A stretch of 64,000 nucleotides of DNA, taken from contig NZ_SHKP01000004.1 of NCBI RefSeq assembly GCF_004217215.1, positions 1,148,829 through 1,212,828 on the forward strand. The letters run 5' to 3'. This document shows, piece after piece, positions 55,411-63,429 of this stretch. Made by a program: the position numbers and the translations under genes. This DNA comes from Rivibacter subsaxonicus. Lineage in GTDB: Bacteria > Pseudomonadota > Gammaproteobacteria > Burkholderiales > Burkholderiaceae_C. Within the stretch, counting starts at the first letter, position 1. Each line of letters opens with the position of its first letter. A model generated the notes under the pieces. That model was not told where the DNA came from and did no database searches. It worked only from the letters and a program-made list of their open reading frames with translations.

Positions 55411-56177
55411 CATGAGTGGTGGCCGAGCTTGTTGGAGATCTGCGCCGCGGTTTCCTTGAGCCGGTCCAGCCAGCCGTCTTCGAGGCGGTCGGCCGGGGCC
55501 GAGATCGACAGCCCGGCGATCAGCTTGCCCTGGTCGTCGTAAATGCCGGCGGCCATGCAGCGCACGCCGAGCTCGAGTTCCTCGTTGTCGCGGGCGCTGC
55601 CGTACTGCAGCACCTTGGCCAGTTCGCGTTCCAGCAAGGGCAACTGGGTGATGCTGTTGCGGGTATGGCCGGACAGCCCCGTGCGGGTGGCGTAGGCGCG
55701 CACCCGTGCCGCGTCGTCGTGGGCCAGGAACAGCTTGCCGACCGAGGTCAGGTGCAGTGGCGCGCGGCCGCCGACCGTACGCACCACCTGCATGCCGGAG
55801 CGTTCGCTGTAAGTGCGCTCGATGTAGATGATCTCGTCGCCCTGGCGTACCGAGAGGTTGACCGGTTGGTGGGTCAGCTTGTGCAGCTCGCGCATCGGCG
55901 CCAGCGCCGCGTCGCGCACGTCGAGCCGCGCCTTGACCAGGTTGCCCAGTTCGAGCAGCCGCATGCCCAGGCGATAGCAGCCCGCCTCGGGCCGGTCGAC
56001 GTAGCGGCCGACCGCCAGGTCGTTGAGGATCCGGTGCGCGGTCGACGGATGCAGGCCGGTCTGTTCGCTGAGCACCTTCAGCGGCACCGGGTCGGGATGA
56101 GCTGCCAGCACGTCCAGCAGCGAAAACATGCGGTCGATAACCTGGATCGTCGGCGTGTGCGCGGATTCGCGTTTCAT
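55410..56177 (-). CDS. IclR family transcriptional regulator
   Basis: A 255-residue regulator. The winged helix-turn-helix is at ~20-75 (LKVLSEQTGLHPSTAHRILNDL) and the IclR effector domain follows (~85-250), with ERTYSERSGMQVV, GGRAPLHLTSVGKLFLA and GVRCMAAGIYDDQGKLIAGLS. It is divergent from lutAB and probably controls lactate use in response to a small organic acid; the effector is unknown. I take ATG 56177; an ATG at 56207 would add ten residues. Confidence 0.9.
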   Translation of the reverse strand: MKRESAHTPTIQVIDRMFSLLDVLAAHPDPVPLKVLSEQTGLHPSTAHRILNDLAVGRYVDRPEAGCYRLGMRLLELGNLVKARLDVRDAALAPMRELHKLTHQPVNLSVRQGDEIIYIERTYSERSGMQVVRTVGGRAPLHLTSVGKLFLAHDDAARVRAYATRTGLSGHTRNSITQLPLLERELAKVLQYGSARDNEELELGVRCMAAGIYDDQGKLIAGLSISAPADRLEDGWLDRLKETAAQISNKLGHHS

Positions 56178-56263
56178 ATGGCGATTGTCACTCAGGCTTG
56201 TGGCCATTTTGCATCGCGAAACATGAAGCCATCGAAGCCCCTTCGCATGAATAATCGACGCCC

Positions 56264-56995
56264 ATGAAAGTAGGCTTCTTCATCACCTGCCTGGTCGACG
56301 CGATGCGGCCGTCGATCGGCTTTGCCGCGATCAGGCTGCTCGAGTCGGCTGGTTGCCAGGTCGAGGTGCCGATGGCCCAGACCTGCTGCGGCCAGCCCGC
56401 CTACAACTCCGGCGATCGCGCCACGGCGCGCGCGCTGGCCGAGAAACTGCTCGACGAATTCGAGCGCTTCGAGCACGTCGTCCTGCCCTCGGGTTCCTGC
56501 GGCGGCATGATCAAGGCGCACTACGCCGACCTGTTCGCCGGCGATCCCGAACTCAGCCGCCGCTATGCGCTGCTGCAGCCTCGGGTGCACGAACTCACCG
56601 ACTTCCTGGTCAATGTCGTGAAGATCGAGTCGGTGCCGGGCACCGGATTCAGTGGCCGCGTGACCTACCACGACAGTTGCTCCGGGCTGCGCGAACTCGG
56701 CGTCAAGGCGCAGCCGCGTTCGCTGATCGGCCAGTTGCCCGGCGTCACGCTGTCGGAGATGGCGCAGTGCGAGCAATGCTGCGGCTTCGGCGGCACCTTC
56801 TCGGTGAAGTACGGCGACATCTCCGGCGCGATCGTCGACGAGAAGTGCGGCCACATCGAGGCCACCGGTGCCGACGCCGTGGTCCTCGGTGATCTCGGCT
56901 GCATGCTCAACATCGAGGGCCGGCTGCGCCGGCGCGGCAACGAGCGCACCAGGGTGATCCATATCGCCGAACTGCTGGCCGGAGAGGGGCGCTGA
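56264..56995 (+). CDS. lutA: Lactate utilisation Fe-S subunit LutA/LldE
   Basis: A 243-residue protein made of two CCG domains. The cysteine clusters appear in AQTCCGQPAYNSGD and MAQCEQCCGFGGTFSVKYGD, with further Cys in LPSGSCGGMIK and TYHDSCSGLRELGV. These bind iron-sulfur clusters and form part of the LutABC/LldEFG L-lactate oxidising complex at the membrane. ATG 56264 follows a short divergent promoter region shared with the IclR gene. lutB begins one base after its stop codon. Confidence 0.93.
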   Translation: MKVGFFITCLVDAMRPSIGFAAIRLLESAGCQVEVPMAQTCCGQPAYNSGDRATARALAEKLLDEFERFEHVVLPSGSCGGMIKAHYADLFAGDPELSRRYALLQPRVHELTDFLVNVVKIESVPGTGFSGRVTYHDSCSGLRELGVKAQPRSLIGQLPGVTLSEMAQCEQCCGFGGTFSVKYGDISGAIVDEKCGHIEATGADAVVLGDLGCMLNIEGRLRRRGNERTRVIHIAELLAGEGR

Positions 56996-56996
56996 G

Positions 56997-58427
56997 ATGC
57001 AGATGCAATCCATGCACTTCCAGGCCCGTGCCGGCGAACGGCTGGCCGACCGGCGCCTGCAGCAGAACCTCAAGAAGCTGGCGACCAAGTTCGTCACGGC
57101 GCGCGCCGACGCGATGCGCGAACTCGAGGACTTCGAGACCATCCGCGACGAGGCGGTACGCCGGCGCAACGCGGCACTCGAGAAGCTCGACGTCTGGCTC
57201 GAAGCCTTCGAGCGCGAGGCGAGCCGGCGTGGCACCACCGTGCTGTGGGCCGAGACACCGGCCGCCGCCTCGGCCCTGGTGGTGCAGATCGCGCAGCGGC
57301 ATGCGGTGAAACGCGCCACCAAGACCAAGAGCATGGTCAGCGAGGAGATGGCGCTCAACGCCGCGCTCGAGGCCGCTGGCGTACAGGTCACCGAGACCGA
57401 CCTCGGCGAGTACATCCTGCAGATCAACGACAACGAGCCGCCGAGCCACATCATTGCGCCGGTGATCCACAAGGACAAGGCCGAGATCTCCGCACTGTTC
57501 GAGAAGACGCACGTCGACAAGGTGCGCATCCCCGGCCATGTGCCGGAGATCCCGGAGATGACGCGCGAGGCGCGCGAGGTGCTGCGCGCGAGGTTCCTGG
57601 AATCCGAGATGGGCATCACCGGCGGCAACTTCGTGATCGCCGAGACCGGCTCGGTGGCGCTGGTCACCAACGAGGGCAACGAGGGTATGTGCACCATCGT
57701 GCCGCGGGTGCATGTGGCGATCACCGGCATCGAGAAAGTGCTGCCCACGCTCGATGACCTGGCCACCATCATGCGGCTGCTGCCGCGCTCGGCCACCGGC
57801 CAGACGATCAGCAACTACTTCTCGCTGCTGACCGGGCCGCGCGCCGCGGGCGAACTCGATGGCCCCGAGCACAACTACGTGATCCTGATGGACGGCGGCC
57901 GCAGCGGCCTGCTCGGCGGCGAGTTCCAGGAGATGATGCGCTGCATCAAGTGCGGTGCCTGCATGAACCACTGTCCGGTCTACCAGAAGATCGGTGGTCA
58001 CTCCTACGGCTGGGTCTACCCTGGCCCGATGGGCTCGGTGCTGACGCCGAGCTACATGGGGCTCGAACAGACGCTGGACCTGCCGCAGGCCTCGACGCTG
58101 TGCGGGCAATGCGAGGTCGTGTGCCCGATGAAGATTCCGCTGCCGGAGTTGCTGCGCAAGCTGCGCGAGCAGCAGTTCGAGCGCGGTCTGCGGCCGGCCG
58201 GCGAACGCGCCGCGCTCGCGGTGTGGGGCTTCGTCGCGCGGCGGCCCTCGCTCTATCGCGCGCTGTCACGTATCGCCGTACGGGTGCTCGCCGCCGTCGG
58301 CCACAACGGCCGCTTGAGCTCGCTGCCGCTGGCCGGGGGCTGGACCGGCACGCGCGACCTGATGGCGCCCACCGGGCGCACTTTCAAGGAGCTCTACGCG
58401 CAGCGTCGGCCGACGAGTGAAGGCTGA
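56997..58427 (+). CDS. lutB: Lactate utilisation Fe-S protein LutB/LldF
   Basis: A 476-residue protein. The N-terminal LUD domain (~60-290) contains TKSMVSEEMALNAALEAAGV, GEYILQINDNEPPSHIIAPV and GITGGNFVIAETGSVALVTN; a ferredoxin-like section follows with CIKCGACMNHCPVY and CGQCEVVCPMKIPLPELLRK, binding two 4Fe-4S clusters. With LutA and LutC it oxidises L-lactate to pyruvate. LutC/LldG, normally the third gene, is not next to it; the next gene encodes an unrelated TIGR03790 protein overlapping by 11 bases. The start may be 56997 or the ATG six bases later. Confidence 0.93.
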   Translation: MQMQSMHFQARAGERLADRRLQQNLKKLATKFVTARADAMRELEDFETIRDEAVRRRNAALEKLDVWLEAFEREASRRGTTVLWAETPAAASALVVQIAQRHAVKRATKTKSMVSEEMALNAALEAAGVQVTETDLGEYILQINDNEPPSHIIAPVIHKDKAEISALFEKTHVDKVRIPGHVPEIPEMTREAREVLRARFLESEMGITGGNFVIAETGSVALVTNEGNEGMCTIVPRVHVAITGIEKVLPTLDDLATIMRLLPRSATGQTISNYFSLLTGPRAAGELDGPEHNYVILMDGGRSGLLGGEFQEMMRCIKCGACMNHCPVYQKIGGHSYGWVYPGPMGSVLTPSYMGLEQTLDLPQASTLCGQCEVVCPMKIPLPELLRKLREQQFERGLRPAGERAALAVWGFVARRPSLYRALSRIAVRVLAAVGHNGRLSSLPLAGGWTGTRDLMAPTGRTFKELYAQRRPTSEG

Positions 58428-59607
58428 TCGTCGCAGGCGGCCGTCGGCGCGTGCGGCCGCCACCGCGTGGCGGCTGTTGCTGCTGCCGCTGCTCCTGTCT
58501 GCAGTCCCGCACGCGGTGCGTGCGCAGGCGACGGGCACGACGAGTACCGTCACAGCGCCAACCGAAGCCCGCGCCGCGTTGGCGGGCACCCGCGGCGGAC
58601 GCTTGAGCGGCGCCGACATCGGCCTCGTCATCAATACCGCCGATCCCTACTCGGTGCGGGTCGGCGAGCACTACGCGCGGGCGCGCGGACTGACGCCGCA
58701 GCAGGTGCTGCACATCGAATTGCCGGTGCGTGCCGCGTTGACGCGCGAGGAGTTCGCGGCCTTCGAGGCCGCGCTTCAGGGCGCGTTCGGTGCGCCGCGC
58801 CAGAGCCGGGTGCAGGCGCTCGCGCTGGCCTGGCGTACGCCGTACGCGGTGGAATGCATGTCGATCGGCGGCGCGCTCGCGCTCGGTGTCGACGCGCTGG
58901 ACTGCCGGCGCAGCTGCGGTCGCAGCACCGCATCGCCCTACTTCAACAGTGCCTCCGCGCGCCCGGCGCGCGAACTCGGCCTGTGGCCGTCGATGCTCTT
59001 GGCGGCCGACAGCACCGACGCGGCGCTGGCGCTGATCGACCGCGGCGTGGCGGCTGACCGCGGACTCGGGCGGCGCGGTGCGCCACCGGTGGAGGCATTG
59101 CTCCTGTCTTCGCGCGATGCGGCTCGCAACGCGCGCGCCGCGCTGTATCCGCCCGCCGGCGCGATCCGCGGCACGGGCGTCGACATCCACCTGGCGACGG
59201 TCGACGCGGCACTGCCGGCCGCCGGCCCGGCCAGCGAGGCCGGCGGCGCCGAGCCGCTCGAGCCTGTGCTGCTGGTACAGGTCGGCATGGCCAGGCTGCC
59301 GCCGTTGGCGTCGCTGCGATTCGTGCGTGGCGCGCTGGCCGACCATCTCACCTCCTACGGTGGCCGGCTCGACGACGCGCGCGGGCAGAGCAGCGCGCTC
59401 GAGTGGATCCAGGCCGGCGCCACGGCGACCCACGGCACCGTCAGCGAGCCCTGCAACCACCTGCAGAAGTTCCCGCATCCGCAGGTGCTGCTGTTGCACT
59501 ACCTGCGGGGCGAGACGGCGATCGAGGCTTACTGGAAGAGCGTGGCCTGGCCGGCACAGAGCCTGTTCATCGGCGAGCCGCTGGCGGCGCCCTTCGCGCG
59601 CGATTGA
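58417..59607 (+). CDS. Secreted TIGR03790 family protein of unknown function
   Basis: A 396-residue exported protein starting at GTG 58417 inside the lutB end. The basic N-terminus and signal peptide span ~1-36 (AVRAQ). The family core starts with ADIGLVINTADPYSVRVGEHYARARGL, then LALAWRTPYAVECMSIGGALALG, a four-Cys section (CRRSCGRS) and a C-terminal THGTVSEPCNHLQKFPHPQV with LLLHYLRGETAIEAYWKSV. The last part, with its EPCNHLQKFP box, recalls the ends of clan CD cysteine peptidase folds, but no activity is established. No other family member is visible nearby. Confidence 0.75.
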   Translation: MKADRRRRPSARAAATAWRLLLLPLLLSAVPHAVRAQATGTTSTVTAPTEARAALAGTRGGRLSGADIGLVINTADPYSVRVGEHYARARGLTPQQVLHIELPVRAALTREEFAAFEAALQGAFGAPRQSRVQALALAWRTPYAVECMSIGGALALGVDALDCRRSCGRSTASPYFNSASARPARELGLWPSMLLAADSTDAALALIDRGVAADRGLGRRGAPPVEALLLSSRDAARNARAALYPPAGAIRGTGVDIHLATVDAALPAAGPASEAGGAEPLEPVLLVQVGMARLPPLASLRFVRGALADHLTSYGGRLDDARGQSSALEWIQAGATATHGTVSEPCNHLQKFPHPQVLLLHYLRGETAIEAYWKSVAWPAQSLFIGEPLAAPFARD

Positions 59608-59751
59608 GCCGGCCGAGGGCGGACCCGCTGCAATACGGCGGGCAACTGGACGCCGACACCGGCTTGCCGTACGGTCCTGCAACGGCGGTTTCCACATGCG
59701 GCCGTCGGATCCGTTTCGCGTCGTGCAACACCTAGCCACAAGGAGCATTCC

Positions 59752-60174
59752 ATGCAGCTCAAGGGTTCCAAGACCGAGCAGAACCTGAAGAACGCCTTCG
59801 CCCGCGAATCACAGGCCAGTCGGCGCTACCTCTACTTCGCGAACAAGGCCGACATCGAGGGTCAGTGTGACGTCTCCGCGCTGTTCCGCTCCACCGCCGA
59901 GGGCGAGATCGGTCATGCCCAAGGCCACCTCGAGTTTCTCGAGCATGGCTCGGGCGACCCGATCACCGGGCTGCCGATCGGTGCCACCCGCGACAACCTC
60001 AAGGCCGCCGTCGCCAGCGCGACCCACGAGTACGCCGACCTGTACCCGGGTATGGCCAAGCAGGCCCGCGACGAGGGCTTCGAGGAGATCGCCGACTGGT
60101 TCGAGACACTGGCCAAGGCCGAGCGCTCGCACGCCAGCCGCTGCCAGAAAGCGCTCGACGCGCTGGTCGACTGA
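59752..60174 (+). CDS. Rubrerythrin family di-iron protein
   Basis: A 140-residue four-helix protein. Glu and His ligands of a di-iron centre are seen in [60 protein letters not shown] and [19 protein letters not shown]. It lacks the C-terminal rubredoxin domain of classical rubrerythrin. It likely reduces peroxide with electrons from an unknown donor. AAGGAG lies 8 bp before the ATG. It sits just before ahpC-ahpD. Confidence 0.88.
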   Translation: MQLKGSKTEQNLKNAFARESQASRRYLYFANKADIEGQCDVSALFRSTAEGEIGHAQGHLEFLEHGSGDPITGLPIGATRDNLKAAVASATHEYADLYPGMAKQARDEGFEEIADWFETLAKAERSHASRCQKALDALVD

Positions 60175-60320
60175 GGGCCGCCGCGGCCTCTGTCCGGACC
60201 CCGCGCCGGCGGCGCCGTCACGCTCAATCGTCGCCTTAGGGAGCCTCAATCCAAGGGTTGTCCCGGGGTCCGGTATCATTGCTCCATCGCAGTTCCCTAC
60301 TGAGCTATCTGGAGTAATTG

Positions 60321-60869
60321 ATGAAGACCATTGGTGACAAGATCGAATCCTTCAAGGTCGTCGGCGTGAAGCCCGGCTTCAACCAGCATGAGGAAAACGG
60401 CGCCTCGGCCTTCGAGGACATCACCGAGAAGAGCTTTGCCGGCAAGTGGAAGGTCATCTACTTCTGGCCGAAGGACTTCACCTTCGTCTGCCCGACCGAG
60501 ATCGTCGCCTTCAACAAGCTGGCCGGTCAGTTCGAGGAGCGCGACGCGGTGCTGCTCGGCGGTTCGACCGACAACGAGTTCTCCAAGCTCGGCTGGCGCC
60601 GTGACCACAAGGACCTGAACAAGCTCGGCCACTGGAGCTTCGGCGACTCGAACGGCTCGCTGGTCGACCAGCTTGGCGTGCGCGACAAGGCCGAGGGCGT
60701 GGCGCTGCGTGCGACCTTCATCGTCGACCCGGACAACGTGATCCAGCATGTCTCGGTCAATAACCTGAACGTCGGCCGCAACCCGGACGAGATCCTGCGC
60801 ATCCTCGACGGTCTGCAGACCGACGAGCTGTGCCCGTGCAACCGCGGCGTCGGCGGCGCGACCCTCTGA
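60321..60869 (+). CDS. ahpC: Peroxiredoxin AhpC
   Basis: A 182-residue 2-Cys peroxiredoxin reducing hydrogen and organic peroxides. The peroxidatic Cys57 is in FTFVCPTEIVAF; resolving cysteines are in LCPCNRGVGG (Cys171 and Cys173), as in the mycobacterial type that works with AhpD rather than AhpF. GGAG at 60311 supports ATG 60321. TATCAT at 60274-60279 may be the -10; the -35 is weak, as at activator-dependent promoters such as OxyR targets. Confidence 0.96.
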   Translation: MKTIGDKIESFKVVGVKPGFNQHEENGASAFEDITEKSFAGKWKVIYFWPKDFTFVCPTEIVAFNKLAGQFEERDAVLLGGSTDNEFSKLGWRRDHKDLNKLGHWSFGDSNGSLVDQLGVRDKAEGVALRATFIVDPDNVIQHVSVNNLNVGRNPDEILRILDGLQTDELCPCNRGVGGATL

Positions 60870-60882
60870 TCCGTGCTTCGGC

Positions 60883-60904
60883 AAGCCCGCTTCGGCGGGC
60901 TTTT
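60883..60904 (+). terminator. Terminator-like hairpin between ahpC and ahpD
   Basis: An 8-bp stem AAGCCCGC/GCGGGCTT with a TTCG tetraloop followed by TTCC. It would allow more ahpC than ahpD transcript from one promoter. Confidence 0.75.
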
Positions 60905-60930
60905 CCAGACTCAATCGATAGAGCTGATCA

Positions 60931-61443
60931 ATGGACTTTCTGAATTCGATCAAAGAGCAGATCCCCGACTACGCCAAGGACATCCGCCTCAACCTCGACG
61001 GCGTGATCGCGCGTTCCAGCCTGGCGCCCGAAGACGCGCTCGGCGTGGCGCTGGCCGCGGCCTTTGCCTCCAACAGCCAGCCGCTGGTGGCCGCCTTCAG
61101 GGCCAACATGCCCGAGGCTGAAGCCAACGCCGCGCTGACCGCCGCGGCGCTGATGGGCATGAACAACGTCTGGTACCCGTACCTCGAGATGGCCGGCGAT
61201 GAGGAGCTCAAGAAGCAGCGCGCCGAGCTGCGCATGAATGCCTACGCTACCAGCGGCGGCGTCGAGAAGAAGAAGTTCGAGGCCTACGCGCTCTCGGCCT
61301 CGATCGTCGGCAAGTGCCACTTCTGCGTTGCTTCGCACTTCGAGCTGCTGAAGAAGGAAGGCCTGACGACGCAGCAGCTGCGCGACATCGGCCGCATCGC
61401 GGCGGTGGTCAACGCGGCGGCCCAGGTGCTGGCGGCGGGCTGA
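60931..61443 (+). CDS. ahpD: Alkyl hydroperoxide reductase AhpD
   Basis: A 170-residue carboxymuconolactone-decarboxylase-fold thiol protein. The active CxxC is Cys129-His-Phe-Cys132 in SIVGKCHFCVASHFELLKKEG, with the conserved Glu in KKFEAYALSAS. AhpD reduces AhpC, receiving electrons through lipoyl groups; the lipoyl-bearing pyruvate dehydrogenase of this genome could feed it, as in mycobacteria. Its last 35 bases overlap the 3' end of truC on the opposite strand. Confidence 0.95.
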   Translation: MDFLNSIKEQIPDYAKDIRLNLDGVIARSSLAPEDALGVALAAAFASNSQPLVAAFRANMPEAEANAALTAAALMGMNNVWYPYLEMAGDEELKKQRAELRMNAYATSGGVEKKKFEAYALSASIVGKCHFCVASHFELLKKEGLTTQQLRDIGRIAAVVNAAAQVLAAG

Positions 61444-62173
61444 GCAGGACGGGTTGCGACCACGCCGGGTGCGCGAGCAGGCGCTGCCAGTCGGCGTTCC
61501 ACGCGGCCCCGATCGGCGAGACCACGTGCAGCGTGCCGCCGTCGGGGTGCGCGAGTTCCAGTTCGAGCGCATGCAGCCACAGCCGCGTGATGCCCAGTTC
61601 GGCAGCCCACCAGCGGTTGTGGACGCCCTTGCCGTGGGTCGCGTCGCCGATCACCGGATGCGCCAGGTGCTTCAGGTGGCGGCGGATCTGGTGCCGGCGG
61701 CCGCTCAGCGGCTGCGCGCGCACCAGGCCGTAGCGGCTCGTCGCGAAGCGGTCGAGGCCGTTGCCGACGGCCATCTGCGCCAGCGCCTCGAACAGCGTGC
61801 GCGCCTCCTGCGCCGGCGCATCCTTCGGCGCGTCGTCCGGTCGCAACGCATGGTCCACGCCGACCGCCTGCGGCGGCCAGCCGCGCACGAAGGCGAGATA
61901 GTGCTTGCGCACCGCGCCCTCGCTGGCAAATGCGGCTCCGAGGGCGCGAGCGGTCACGGCATCGCGCGCCAGCAGCAGCACGCCGGAGGTGCCCTTGTCG
62001 AGCCGGTGCACCGCGTGCCACGCATGCCCGGTCTGGTGCAGGAGCCGGCGCATCAGCGTGTCGGTCTCGTGTGCGTCGAGCGCGCTGCGATGCACCAGCA
62101 GGCCGGCCGGCTTGTGCACCGAGAGCACGCTGCCGTCGTCGTGCAGCACCGGGATCGGCCGTGGCGGACTCAC
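61409..62173 (-). CDS. truC: tRNA pseudouridine(65) synthase TruC family
   Basis: A 254-residue RluA-family enzyme. The catalytic Asp59 is in AWHAVHRLDKGTSGVLLLA; other conserved blocks are VHKPAGLLVHRSALDAHET, RYGLVRAQPLSGRRHQIRRH and LKHLAHPVIGDATHGKGVHN, which match TruC better than RluA/C/D, and there is no S4 domain. TruC makes pseudouridine 65 in tRNA-Ile and tRNA-Asp. The start is GTG 62173, overlapping the stop of ychJ (GTGA). The C-terminus ends with Pro-rich SPPPAPGPPR within ahpD's complement. Confidence 0.88.
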   Translation of the reverse strand: MSPPRPIPVLHDDGSVLSVHKPAGLLVHRSALDAHETDTLMRRLLHQTGHAWHAVHRLDKGTSGVLLLARDAVTARALGAAFASEGAVRKHYLAFVRGWPPQAVGVDHALRPDDAPKDAPAQEARTLFEALAQMAVGNGLDRFATSRYGLVRAQPLSGRRHQIRRHLKHLAHPVIGDATHGKGVHNRWWAAELGITRLWLHALELELAHPDGGTLHVVSPIGAAWNADWQRLLAHPAWSQPVLLSPPPAPGPPR

Positions 62174-62571
62174 GGCTGCGCCACGTCGCCGTCGACGTAG
62201 TACCAGCGACCCTGATCGCGCACGAAGCGGCTGCGCTCGTGCAGCCGATGCGCGCGGCCGCCCCACTTGCTGCGCGCCACGAACTCGACCTCGGCGTGGT
62301 CCGCGTCGATCTGCCGCTGTGCCCGCAGTTCGAGCCCGAGCCAGCGCAGCCCGGCTTCGTTGGGTTCGAGCCGTGGCGGGCGGGTCGACGGGTGCCAGCT
62401 CGCGAGCAGGTAGTCGAGGCGATCGAGCACGAAGGCGCTGTAGCGCGATCGCATCAGCAACTCCGCGCTCGGCGCCGGCTCGCCGGCGTGCCAGCGCCCG
62501 CAGCAACGGCCATAGCGCGCCGGCAGGCCGCAGGGGCAGGGCAGATCCTCGGGCGCGATGCTCGGCTTCAT
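62170..62571 (-). CDS. ychJ: YchJ family SEC-C motif protein
   Basis: A 133-residue cytosolic protein. The N-terminal SEC-C zinc motif is CPCGLPARYGRCCGRWHAGE; a NTF2-like core follows with SAELLMRSRYSAFVLDRLDYL, ASWHPSTRP and FVARSKWGGRAHRLHERSRF. Function is unknown. It is coupled to truC by overlapping stop and start codons. ATG 62571 begins at the conserved region; an earlier in-frame start would add five residues. Confidence 0.9.
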   Translation of the reverse strand: MKPSIAPEDLPCPCGLPARYGRCCGRWHAGEPAPSAELLMRSRYSAFVLDRLDYLLASWHPSTRPPRLEPNEAGLRWLGLELRAQRQIDADHAEVEFVARSKWGGRAHRLHERSRFVRDQGRWYYVDGDVAQP

Positions 62572-62649
62572 GGCGGGCGCGAGCATGCCACGCGCGCGAT
62601 CCCGGCTCGCGGCTGCTAGGCTTTGCGTTTTGCCCGAACCGTTCATCGA

Positions 62650-63423
62650 ATGCTGTTGCTCCTGTCGCCCGCCAAGTCCCTCGACTACCAGACCCCGGCC
62701 CCGCCCGGGCTCACCCACACGCGCCCGCTGTTCGCCGCCGAGGCCCAGCAGCTGATCGGGATGCTGCGCACCAGGAGCGTGGACGACATTGCCGCGCTGA
62801 TGAACCTGAGCGAGTCGCTCGCCAGCCTCAATGTGGCCCGCTATGCCGCCTGGTCGCCGCGCTTCACGGCCGCCAACAGCAAGCAGGCGGTGCTGGCCTT
62901 CGATGGCGATGTCTACGAGGGGCTGCAGGCCGGCCAGCTGAGCAGCGCCGATCTCGCCTGGGCCCAGCAGCATGTGGCGATCCTCTCCGGCCTCTATGGC
63001 GTGCTGCGCCCGCTCGATCGCCTGCAGCCCTACCGGCTCGAGATGGGCACGCGCCTGGCCAATGCGCGCGGCAAGGATCTCTACGCCTTCTGGGGCAACT
63101 CGATCGCCGAACACCTCAATGACCGGCTCGCGAGCGAGAAGGCCCCGCTGGTCGTCAACCTTGCGTCGGAGGAGTACTTCAAGGCGGTGGACCGCAAGAC
63201 CCTGCGCGCGCGCGTCGTGCACTGCGTGTTCGAGGACTGGCATGGTGGCCGCTACAAGATCATCAGCTTCCACGCCAAGCGGGCGCGCGGAATGATGGCG
63301 CGCCATGCGATTCGCCACCGTGCCCGCGGCCTCGCGGCGCTTCAAGGCTTCGATGCCGAAGGCTATGCTTTGGCCGCCGAAGCCAGCGAAGCGGATCGCC
63401 TGGTATTCCGTCGTCGTCTCTGA
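62650..63423 (+). CDS. yaaA: Peroxide stress protein YaaA
   Basis: A 257-residue DUF328 protein. Conserved features are [55 protein letters not shown] and [15 protein letters not shown] near the C-terminus. In E. coli, YaaA is an OxyR-induced DNA-binding protein that lowers free iron during peroxide stress. This position fits with rubrerythrin, ahpC and ahpD close by. ATG 62650 matches the family start. Confidence 0.94.
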   Translation: MLLLLSPAKSLDYQTPAPPGLTHTRPLFAAEAQQLIGMLRTRSVDDIAALMNLSESLASLNVARYAAWSPRFTAANSKQAVLAFDGDVYEGLQAGQLSSADLAWAQQHVAILSGLYGVLRPLDRLQPYRLEMGTRLANARGKDLYAFWGNSIAEHLNDRLASEKAPLVVNLASEEYFKAVDRKTLRARVVHCVFEDWHGGRYKIISFHAKRARGMMARHAIRHRARGLAALQGFDAEGYALAAEASEADRLVFRRRL

Positions 63424-63429
63424 ATCGCC

